9,934 nt of DNA from an uncultured Clostridia bacterium. GTDB taxonomy: Bacteria; Bacillota; Clostridia; Oscillospirales; Acutalibacteraceae. The DNA is taken from contig CANQGN010000045.1 of the NCBI GenBank assembly GCA_947623215.1, forward strand, positions 1 through 9,934. The letters are read 5' to 3'. The position numbers and the translations under genes were made by a program. Each line of letters opens with the position of its first letter. Positions within the stretch are counted from its first letter, which is position 1. This document shows positions 1 through 5,710 of the stretch, in pieces. A model generated the notes under the pieces. The model was not told the origin of the DNA, made no database searches, and worked only from the letters and a program-made list of their open reading frames with translations.

Positions 1-1276
1 TAAAGGTGCGCCCCTTTACCGCGGCGGTTAACTGGTCTACCGTAACGGGGGTCAGGGTTACGTAAAGGCCAAACTGCTTTTGCCAGCACTGGGCCAGCCA
101 GTCCAGCGCCGGGCGAACCGCCTGCGACTCTACGTAAAGCAGGGTAAGGGAGTCGAGCGACCCTTCCGGCAGCTCGCTGCGGGCGGATTCAAAGGCCGCG
201 CGGTTTTGCGCCTCGCTTGCCGCCGGCAGCCCGGCAGACTGATAGCGCTGCCCCCCCGTTTGCCGCCCGGGGGTCATCAGGCTGGTTGCGGCCTCGCAAT
301 AGTCCGGCAAAACCTGCCCTGCCAAATCGGCGGCCACCGCCCCGGCCAGCGCCTGCCGCAGCGCGGCGTTGGCGGTGGGGGCCTCGCCCTCCGGGTTCAT
401 GAGCAGGGTGTAGCAGTCGCTGTAGCATTGCAGGGTGTGCAGCCCCGCCGCCCTGGCGGCCGAAAAAAGCTCGCCCGGCAGCGTGGCGCAGTCTATCTGC
501 TCGGTGGTAACGCGGTCTACCCGCTCGGTGGTGGAGTCAAAGGTCATATGCACCCCGGCGGGCACCACCTCGCCCGCCAGGCGGGCGTGCTCGTTTTTCA
601 CCAGCCGCACCTGCGAGTCGGTCGGGTCCTGCGACCAGCGGGTAAGCCGAAAGGGGCCGTTGGAAATAACGTGGTCTTTTTCCATACCGTAAAAGCCGCC
701 GCAGTGGGCAAAAAAGTCGCGGCGACATGGCATACCCGCCGCCCCCGCCAGCGCCACCGGCAGGCCGTCGTCTGCCGCTGTGCAGCGGATGATTAAAGTC
801 TGGTCGTCCGGCGCGGCAAGGCCGGTTACGGCCGCCGGGGCGGCCTTGCCCGCCAGCGCCGCCGGGGCGCCCGCAATGGCGGTAAGCCCCGCCGCGCAGG
901 GGGCTTTGGTGGCGGGGTCAAGCGCCCGCTCTAAGGCGAATTTGTAATCGTCTGCCGTTAAGGCCTCGCCGTCTGACCAGCCGCCGCCCGGCTTTAGAGT
1001 AAAAGTCAGGGTTAACCCGTCGGCCGAGCGGGTGTAGTCGGCCGCGCCGGGCTGGGGTTCGCCCTCGTCGTTTAAGGTGAGCAGCGGTTCAAACAAATTT
1101 TGCACCACCGTGCGCTCGCTGTGGCTGGCGGCCAGCAGCGGGTCAAGGGTAACCGGCACCGCGTCGTCTTCATAATAAATCAGGTAGCCCCTGCCGTCTT
1201 CCATGCGGCAGGCGGCCAGCGGCAGCAGCGCGAACGCCAGCAGCAGGCAAAGGCAGCTTTTCAAAAACCCTTTCAC
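1..1276 (-). CDS. Peptide ABC transporter substrate-binding lipoprotein (SBP_bac_5/OppA family), 3' partial
   Basis: This open frame runs from a GTG at 1276 off the left edge without a stop, giving 425 visible residues; family members are usually about 520-560, so roughly 100 or more are missing. It should bind extracellular oligopeptides and deliver them to an ABC importer. Residues 1-22 form a lipoprotein signal peptide (KGFLKS, hydrophobic core, lipobox LAAC) with Cys23 as the lipidated residue. The family core follows: LDP near 44-46, NLFEPLL at 60-66, and WSDGEALTADDYKFALERAL at 100-119, matching the OppA 'WSDG.P.TA.DF.YS..R..DP' region. Further on come a SNGPFRL motif and the C-terminal-lobe pattern LDWLAQCWQKQFGLYVTL. 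The GTG is chosen because AAAGGAA lies 7 nt upstream, an in-frame TAA lies shortly before it, and the next ATG falls after the lipobox. No permease or ATPase gene is visible; any partners lie outside the window. Substrate specificity cannot be read from the sequence. Confidence 0.9.
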   Translation of the reverse strand, partial: MKGFLKSCLCLLLAFALLPLAACRMEDGRGYLIYYEDDAVPVTLDPLLAASHSERTVVQNLFEPLLTLNDEGEPQPGAADYTRSADGLTLTFTLKPGGGWSDGEALTADDYKFALERALDPATKAPCAAGLTAIAGAPAALAGKAAPAAVTGLAAPDDQTLIIRCTAADDGLPVALAGAAGMPCRRDFFAHCGGFYGMEKDHVISNGPFRLTRWSQDPTDSQVRLVKNEHARLAGEVVPAGVHMTFDSTTERVDRVTTEQIDCATLPGELFSAARAAGLHTLQCYSDCYTLLMNPEGEAPTANAALRQALAGAVAADLAGQVLPDYCEAATSLMTPGRQTGGQRYQSAGLPAASEAQNRAAFESARSELPEGSLDSLTLLYVESQAVRPALDWLAQCWQKQFGLYVTLTPVTVDQLTAAVKGRTF

Positions 1277-1315
1277 GTCGTCGTTCCTTTCCGGTTGTTT
1301 CTTCTTGTCCCGCCC

Positions 1316-1344
1316 AGTTTACCATTTTTTGCCGCCAAAATCAA
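1316..1344 (-). promoter_or_regulatory. Candidate promoter of the leftward lipoprotein gene
   Basis: Read on the minus strand, TTGATT (1344-1339) is separated by 17 bp from TAAACT (1321-1316). Each hexamer matches the vegetative consensus at 4 of 6 positions. Transcription would begin about 30-35 nt before the GTG at 1276. This is a moderate match only, supported by spacing and position. Confidence 0.45.
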
Positions 1345-1362
1345 CGCCCTTTGCACAAAAGC

Positions 1363-1386
1363 GGCGGTTTTTACCCAAAAACCGCC
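1363..1386. repeat. Perfect palindrome between divergent promoters (possible operator)
   Basis: GGCGGTTTTT (1363-1372), a 4-base centre ACCC, then AAAAACCGCC (1377-1386) form a perfect 10-bp inverted repeat. It lies between the two divergent promoters, 10 bases upstream of the trkH -35 box. No T-run follows on either strand, so it does not look like a terminator. An operator for a dimeric regulator is a plausible inference; a cruciform or chance structure is not excluded. Confidence 0.5.
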
Positions 1387-1396
1387 CCGTTCCCCC

Positions 1397-1425
1397 TTGC
1401 CATTTGCCGCCGGGCGGTGTATAAT
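1397..1425 (+). promoter_or_regulatory. Strong sigma-A-type promoter of trkH
   Basis: TTGCCA (1397-1402, 5 of 6 consensus) is followed by a 17-bp spacer and a perfect TATAAT (1420-1425). The predicted transcript start is near 1432, which leaves a 5' leader of about 20 nt to the ATG at 1453 or about 48 nt to the ATG at 1480. Confidence 0.8.
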
Positions 1426-1452
1426 AACGCCGAACTAGGGGTATTTTTCTGA

Positions 1453-2934
1453 ATGGAAACAAGTTTGAGCGGGGTGCTTATGAACGTAAAGCTCATTTTA
1501 AAAACGCTGGGCAAGGTATTGCTGATAGAGGCCGCCTACATGCTGCTTTCGCTGCTGGTGGGGCTGTATTACGGCGAGTCGCCGCTTCCCTTTGCCCCGC
1601 CCATTTTGGCCATGCTGGCGGCCGCCGCCGCGCTCTCGCGCCTGCGGCCCCGCGCCACGGTGTTTAACGCCCGCGAAGGGCTGGTGGGCGTGGCTTTGAT
1701 TTGGCTGGCCATGTCGCTTTTTGGCGCGCTGCCTTTTGCGATTAACGGCGGGTTCGGCTCGCCCATCGACTGCTTTTTTGAGTCGGTCTCCGGCTTTACC
1801 ACCACCGGGGCCTCTATTTTACCGGCGGTAGAGCAGCTGCCGCGCGGCATTTTGTTTTGGCGCAGCTCTACCCACTGGCTGGGCGGCATGGGGGTGCTGG
1901 TGCTGGTGCTGGCGCTCTTTCCCTCTATTGGCGAGCGGGCGCAAAATTTAATGGCGGCCGAAAGCCCCGGCCCCACCTCCGAAAAACTGACCCCCCGCAT
2001 TTCTACCTCTTCTAAAATTTTATACGGCATTTACATGGGGCTGACCGTGACCCAGATACTTTGCCTGCTGCTGACCGGCATGAACTGGTTTGACGCGGTG
2101 GTAAACACCTTTGCCACCGCCGGTACCGGCGGCTTTTCGGTGCTCAACGCCAGCATTGCCGGTTACCACAGCGCGGCGGCGGAGTGGATTATTACCGTAT
2201 TTATGCTGCTTTACGGCGTGAATTTTACCGTCTTCTTTTTGCTGCTGACCCGGCAGTTTAAGCGGGTGGCGCGCAACAGCGAACTCATTGTTTACCTTTC
2301 GGTGGCCGGGGGGGCCACGCTGGTGATTGCCGCCTCGCTTTACGCCCGTTGCCACTCGGTGGGGCTGGCGCTCCGCCACGCGGCCTTTAATACCGTCTCT
2401 ATTATGACCACCACCGGCTTTGTCTCGGCCGATTACGATACCTGGCCGGAGCTCTGTAAGCTGATTTTGGTGGTGCTGATGATTGTGGGGGCGAGCGCCG
2501 GGTCTACCGGCGGCGGCATGAAGTGCTCGCGGCTGATTATTCTTTGCAAATCCATTACGCGGGAAATCCGCCGCATGGTGTCGCCCAAGCGGGTAAGCGT
2601 GCTGCGACTGGACGGCCGCCCCCTGCCGGAGGCTACCGTTACCAACACCGCCGTGTTTGCCATGCTGTATTTTCTCATTGCCATTGGCTCCATGCTGCTG
2701 GTGGCGATGGACAATTTTGACTTTACCACCAACGTAACCGCCGTGCTGGCCTGCCTTGGCAACGTGGGCCCGGCGCTGGGGGCGGTGGCGGGGCCAACCG
2801 GCAACTACGCCGCTTTTTCGGGCTTTAGCAAGCTGGTGCTTTCGGTCTGTATGCTGGTGGGCCGGTTAGAGATTTACCCCATGTTGGCGCTGGTGCTGCC
2901 CGCCACCTGGAAGAACGCCAGCCTGAAAAAATAA
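1453..2934 (+). CDS. trkH: TrkH/KtrB-family potassium uptake channel subunit
   Basis: Integral membrane pore subunit of a Trk/Ktr potassium importer, 493 aa (E. coli TrkH is 483). The four-fold pore repeat is intact: selectivity-loop motifs GFTTTGAS (about 114-121), TAGTGGF (222-228), MTTTGF (318-323) and LGNVGP (435-440), each with its conserved Gly. The THWLGGMGVLVL segment (140-151), the gating-region motif GASAGSTGGGMK (346-357) and the C-terminal VGRLEIYPML (469-478) are also family hallmarks. Hydrophobic segments alternate throughout. Two starts are possible. The ATG at 1453 has AGGGG 11 nt upstream. The ATG at 1480 (Met10) has GGGGTG just before it, and its product MNVKLILKTLGKVLLIEA aligns better with typical family N-termini, so 1480 may be the true start. 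The cytoplasmic NAD-binding partner (TrkA/KtrA) is not in the window. The gene is transcribed alone from the promoter at 1397-1425 and ends before a strong terminator. Confidence 0.95.
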   Translation: METSLSGVLMNVKLILKTLGKVLLIEAAYMLLSLLVGLYYGESPLPFAPPILAMLAAAAALSRLRPRATVFNAREGLVGVALIWLAMSLFGALPFAINGGFGSPIDCFFESVSGFTTTGASILPAVEQLPRGILFWRSSTHWLGGMGVLVLVLALFPSIGERAQNLMAAESPGPTSEKLTPRISTSSKILYGIYMGLTVTQILCLLLTGMNWFDAVVNTFATAGTGGFSVLNASIAGYHSAAAEWIITVFMLLYGVNFTVFFLLLTRQFKRVARNSELIVYLSVAGGATLVIAASLYARCHSVGLALRHAAFNTVSIMTTTGFVSADYDTWPELCKLILVVLMIVGASAGSTGGGMKCSRLIILCKSITREIRRMVSPKRVSVLRLDGRPLPEATVTNTAVFAMLYFLIAIGSMLLVAMDNFDFTTNVTAVLACLGNVGPALGAVAGPTGNYAAFSGFSKLVLSVCMLVGRLEIYPMLALVLPATWKNASLKK

Positions 2935-2965
2935 CGGGGTTTTATCTTCACGAAGAATACGAAAT

Positions 2966-3040
2966 CGCCCGGCGCGGCCGCTTGTTTCTCTCCCCTTTTG
3001 CAGAAAGGGGGGAAGGTAGGCCGCGCCGGGCGCGTTTTTT
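2966..3040 (+). terminator. Large composite hairpin terminator between convergent genes
   Basis: A perfect 14-bp outer stem, CGCCCGGCGCGGCC (2966-2979) with GGCCGCGCCGGGCG (3019-3032), is followed by CG and six T residues (3035-3040). Inside sits a second stem of about 10 bp (TCTCCCCTTT near 2989-2998 with AAAGGGGGGA near 3004-3013, one G-T wobble, loop TGCAG). This is a convincing intrinsic terminator for trkH. The leftward gene ending at 3065 would transcribe through the same hairpin from the other side, but its downstream T content is poor there, so bidirectional use is only possible. Confidence 0.85.
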
Positions 3041-3064
3041 AAGCGAAAAAGAAGAGAAAACAGA

Positions 3065-4165
3065 CTACCCGGCCACAGAGGGCGGGTCGGCGGGGGGGTC
3101 GGCGTTCTTCCAAATGTGCACCATACCGGCCTCTTGCAGCTTTACCAGCACAATGACCACCAGCGGCAGGCCCCACAGCCCCATAAAGCCAAACAGCCGC
3201 AGCCCCACGTACATGGCCACCAGCGTTACAATAGGCGACAGCCCCATTTGCGTGCCGATGATTTTGGGCTCTAAAATGTTGCGCAGCACGGCTATAACCA
3301 CGTAGAGCAGCAGCAGCTCCAGCCCCCGGGCGGTGTTGCCCATGGCAAGCGAAATAACCCCCCAGGGAATGAGCACCGTGCCGGTGCCCAGCACGGGCAA
3401 AATATCGACCACCGCCACAATAAGCGCCAGCGCCCCGGTGTAGGGAATGCCAATGAGCAAAAAGCCCACAAAGAGCTCCAAAAAGGTAATGCCCATAATA
3501 AGCAGATAGCCCCGCAGCATTTTGAGAATGTTTTCGGTAAACATGCGCTTGGACTTCAGCAGCAGCTGCTGGTTGGCGGGGGCAAACTGCCGCAGCACAA
3601 AGCCGGTAATGCGGTTGTAGTCAATGGTCATAAAGCAGCAGGCGATAATGGAGATTAAGGTGGTAAGCAGCATGGAGGGGGTGTTTACCAGCACGGCCTT
3701 GGCGGCGTCTGTTAATAAGCCGGAGAGAAAGGCCACCCCCGTTTCGGCCAGCTTGGCGGGGGCAGACTCCAGCGCTTCAGAAACCCTGGGCGGCAGGTCG
3801 TTCAGCCAGCCGGAAAGCCGGGCGTTCCACTCGCCCAGCGCCTGTTGCAGGGCGGGCAGCTCGTCTGCCATGTTGCCCACCACGGCCAGCAGCTCGTTAT
3901 ACAGCCGGTAAGCAAGGTACCCCACGCCGCCAAACAGCAGCCCCAGCAGCAGCACCACCAGCACCACCGCCCAAAACCCGCGCGGCAGGCGGGTTTTTTG
4001 CTGTAAAAAGGCCACCGGCTTTTGCAGCAGCAGCGCGCAGGCAAAGCCAATCACAAAGGGCAGCAGCCACACCAGCAGGTATTTCATAACAAAATAAAAG
4101 AGCACCGCTATCAGGGTAAAAAAGGCGGCGTTAATTAAAAAGCGTTTTTTCGCTTCGGTAGTCAA
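3065..4165 (-). CDS. ytvI: AI-2E family membrane protein, YtvI-like (sporulation-associated type)
   Basis: Multi-pass membrane protein of the AI-2E/PerM superfamily, 366 aa from a TTG start (usual length about 340-390). It starts TTEAKKRFLINAAFF, then has paired N-terminal hydrophobic segments (about 11-47 and 64-88). A soluble, helical amphipathic middle follows (about 89-160), then C-terminal membrane segments with the family signatures VDILPVLGTGTVLIPW (253-268), RNILEPKIIGTQMGLSP (295-311) and a final LFGFMGLWGLPLVVIV block. The DILPVLGTG and EPKIIG wording resembles the YtvI subgroup annotated as sporulation integral membrane proteins; the transported substrate, if any, is unknown. The TTG at 4165 is chosen because GGGGGG lies 6 nt upstream and a good promoter lies at 4206-4234. 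The frame stays open upstream to an ATG at 4561, but that would cross the promoter and run antisense inside hom, so it is rejected. The gene is convergent with trkH and divergent from hom. Confidence 0.88.
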   Translation of the reverse strand: MTTEAKKRFLINAAFFTLIAVLFYFVMKYLLVWLLPFVIGFACALLLQKPVAFLQQKTRLPRGFWAVVLVVLLLGLLFGGVGYLAYRLYNELLAVVGNMADELPALQQALGEWNARLSGWLNDLPPRVSEALESAPAKLAETGVAFLSGLLTDAAKAVLVNTPSMLLTTLISIIACCFMTIDYNRITGFVLRQFAPANQQLLLKSKRMFTENILKMLRGYLLIMGITFLELFVGFLLIGIPYTGALALIVAVVDILPVLGTGTVLIPWGVISLAMGNTARGLELLLLYVVIAVLRNILEPKIIGTQMGLSPIVTLVAMYVGLRLFGFMGLWGLPLVVIVLVKLQEAGMVHIWKNADPPADPPSVAG

Positions 4166-4205
4166 AACAATCCCCCCGTTCGTTTGGTTCGGTCTTTTCT
4201 GTCTT

Positions 4206-4234
4206 ATTGTACTGTATTTTTGCCCGATTTGCAA
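4206..4234 (-). promoter_or_regulatory. Promoter of the YtvI-like gene
   Basis: On the minus strand TTGCAA (4234-4229) and TACAAT (4211-4206, 5 of 6 consensus) are separated by 17 bp. The predicted transcript start near 4199 gives a leader of about 33 nt to the TTG at 4165. It has vegetative rather than obviously sporulation-sigma character, which leaves the sporulation role of the gene open. Confidence 0.65.
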
Positions 4235-4306
4235 TACATATATACCGAAAAACCCCACATTTCTGCAACGATTGCCCCGAAAGGGCGCCGGATTGCGATT
4301 TTTTAC

Positions 4307-4335
4307 TTGATTCGCCCCCGGTTTTATTGTATAAT
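4307..4335 (+). promoter_or_regulatory. Promoter of the hom-lysC-yerC-methyltransferase-valS operon
   Basis: TTGATT (4307-4312, 4 of 6) with a 17-bp spacer and a perfect TATAAT (4330-4335). The predicted start is near 4342, giving a structured leader of about 103 nt before hom. I saw no other convincing promoter before the right edge, so it may drive the whole five-gene run. Confidence 0.75.
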
Positions 4336-4343
4336 AACGGCGT

Positions 4344-4382
4344 ATGATTTTTGGCTTGTACCCACCGGGTGCAAACCCCTGA
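4344..4382 (+). CDS. Possible 12-codon leader peptide ORF in the hom leader
   Basis: ATG at 4344 to TGA at 4380-4382 encodes MIFGLYPPGANP. The ATG lies only about 2 nt after the predicted transcript start, so it has no Shine-Dalgarno sequence and would have to be translated leaderless. Pro-Pro-Gly is a recognised slow motif that depends on EF-P, and a C-terminal Pro before the stop can also slow termination. The ORF is not enriched in Thr, Met, Ile or Lys, so it is not a classic amino-acid-starvation leader. Its last codons cover the first pairing segment of the leader RNA (4366-4372). It could be a chance ORF. Confidence 0.25.
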   Translation: MIFGLYPPGANP

Positions 4383-4419
4383 AACGCACCCGCAAAGGGC
4401 AAACCAAAAAAGCGGGTGC
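4366..4419 (+). promoter_or_regulatory. Candidate RNA switch or attenuator in the hom 5' leader
   Basis: Segment A CGGGTGC (4366-4372), segment B GCACCCGC (4386-4393) and segment C GCGGGTGC (4412-4419) lie in series. B can pair perfectly with A (7 bp, 13-nt loop) or with C (8 bp, 18-nt A-rich loop), but not both. In the A-B form, loop bases CCCT (4377-4380) can also pair with AGGG (4396-4399), giving an H-type pseudoknot with an A-rich tail. No T-run follows C, so premature termination is unlikely. Control of translation or RNA stability is more plausible: C ends 7 nt before the AAAGGA (4426-4431) that may serve hom. I recognise no known riboswitch, T-box or SAM-box consensus here. Confidence 0.5.
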
Positions 4420-4444
4420 AGCGCGAAAGGACTGAAGACCTACT

Positions 4445-5710
4445 ATGCAGGGCATTGCCATTATGGGGCACGGCGTGGTCGGTTCCGGCGTGGCGGAGTT
4501 GTTTTTTCAAAACCGCGACCGAATCGAACGGGGTGCCGGCGAGCCGCTGGAGCTGCGTCACGTGCTGGATTTACGGGCGTTTCCCAATCTGGCCTACAGC
4601 GACGTATTTACCACGCAGTTTGAAGATATTTTAAACGATCCCGCCGTTTCGGTGGTTGCAGAGGTTATGGGCGGGTTAAAACCGGCGTATGATTACGTAA
4701 AGCGGCTGCTGTGCGTCGGTAAGCACGTGGTAACCTCTAACAAAGAGCTGGTGGCCGCCAAGGGGGCGGAGCTGCTTGGCCTTGCGCGGGAGCACGGCGT
4801 GAACTTTTTGTTTGAGGCAAGCGTGGGGGGCGGTATTCCCATTTTGCGCCCGCTGGCGCAGTGCCTGGCCGCCAACACCATTACCGAAATTTTGGGCATT
4901 TTAAACGGCACCACCAACTTTATGCTGACCAAAATGTTCCGCGAGGGCATGGGGTTTGACGAAGCGCTCAGTACCGCCCAGCGGCTGGGCTATGCCGAGC
5001 GCGACCCCTCTGCCGACGTAGACGGGCACGACGCCTGCCGCAAAATTTGCATTTTGGCGTCTTTAGCCTACGGGCGGCACGTTTACCCCGCGCAGGTGCA
5101 CACCGCCGGCATTCGCACCATTGCCAAAACAGACGTGCTCTACGCCGCGGCGGCCGGGGCGGTTATCAAGCTCATCGGCCGCACGGCCATGCAGCCGAAC
5201 GGTCGCCTGCAATGCACCGTGTCGCCCATGCTGGTGACGAATAGCAGCCCCCTTGCCACGGTAGACGACGTGTTTAACGCCATTTTGGTGCGGGGCGACG
5301 CCACCGGCGACGTGATGTTTTACGGCCGGGGGGCGGGCAAGCTGCCCACCGCCAGCGCCGTGGTAGCGGATATGATGGACTGCGTAAAGCACCTGCACGC
5401 CCGCAAAACCCTGTTTTGGGAAGAGGGCGAGGCCGACTACGTGGCCGACTGGCGGCAGCAAACCGCCGCCCTTTACGTGCGGGCCAAGGCGGCCGACCAT
5501 GAAGCCGCCTTTGGGGCGGTAGAGCAGGCCTTCGGCTGCGTGCGCCCGCTCGACTACCCCGAGGCCCCGGCCCACGAGCTGGCCTTTATTACCCCGGCCG
5601 CGCCCCGCACAGAACAGGAAGAAAAGCTGCAATCGCTCAGCACGGTGTTAGAGCCGCTTAACGTCTTTCCGGTGTGCGGCAGTACAGGAGGAACCGAGAG
5701 TTTATGCTAA
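4445..5710 (+). CDS. hom: Homoserine dehydrogenase
   Basis: NAD(P)-dependent cytosolic enzyme reducing aspartate semialdehyde to homoserine, the precursor of threonine, methionine and isoleucine; 421 aa, near the usual 400-440. The N-terminal Rossmann motif is GHGVVGSGV (8-16). Family signatures follow: VVTSNKELVAAKG (95-107, with Lys100), FEASVGGGIPI (123-133), GILNGTTNFMLTKM (151-164), and LGYAERDPSADVDGHDACRK (181-200), which includes Asp191, Asp196 and Lys200. YGRGAGKLPTASAVVADM (293-310) closes the catalytic part. Residues about 338-411 occupy the ACT-domain position but lack the usual 'D.PGV' ligand-binding turn (here AADHEAAFGAV), so feedback control may be altered. ATG 4445 is the only sensible start: an in-frame TGA lies just upstream and Met7 is inside the Rossmann strand. 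Its ribosome site is weak (AAAGGA, 13 nt away). The stop overlaps lysC by 7 bases (ATGCTAA). Confidence 0.96.
   Translation: MQGIAIMGHGVVGSGVAELFFQNRDRIERGAGEPLELRHVLDLRAFPNLAYSDVFTTQFEDILNDPAVSVVAEVMGGLKPAYDYVKRLLCVGKHVVTSNKELVAAKGAELLGLAREHGVNFLFEASVGGGIPILRPLAQCLAANTITEILGILNGTTNFMLTKMFREGMGFDEALSTAQRLGYAERDPSADVDGHDACRKICILASLAYGRHVYPAQVHTAGIRTIAKTDVLYAAAAGAVIKLIGRTAMQPNGRLQCTVSPMLVTNSSPLATVDDVFNAILVRGDATGDVMFYGRGAGKLPTASAVVADMMDCVKHLHARKTLFWEEGEADYVADWRQQTAALYVRAKAADHEAAFGAVEQAFGCVRPLDYPEAPAHELAFITPAAPRTEQEEKLQSLSTVLEPLNVFPVCGSTGGTESLC

Noticed and set aside
80..796. Rightward 238-codon open frame
   Set aside because: It lies antisense to the clear peptide-binding lipoprotein gene, is rich in Gly/Arg/Pro/Val with no recognisable domain, and has the look of a GC-rich mirror frame.
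2941..2965. CTTC-AC-GAAG inverted repeat as a separate terminator for the leftward gene
   Set aside because: Too short and AT-weak, with no T-run on the minus strand.
4274..4286. Small hairpin GCCC-CGAAA-GGGC between the divergent ytvI and hom promoters
   Set aside because: Four base pairs only; too short to distinguish from chance in GC-rich DNA.
4342..4444. T-box or SAM-box riboswitch in the hom leader
   Set aside because: No T-box AGGGTGG-type core, specifier arrangement or terminator T-run, and no SAM-I/II/III core motifs could be seen; the leader is also too short for a T-box.
5674..5703. Ten-codon N-terminal extension of LysC (MRQYRRNREF)
   Set aside because: The family starts at the MLIVQKFGGSS equivalent, and the AGGAGG site falls inside the extension, serving the ATG at 5704.
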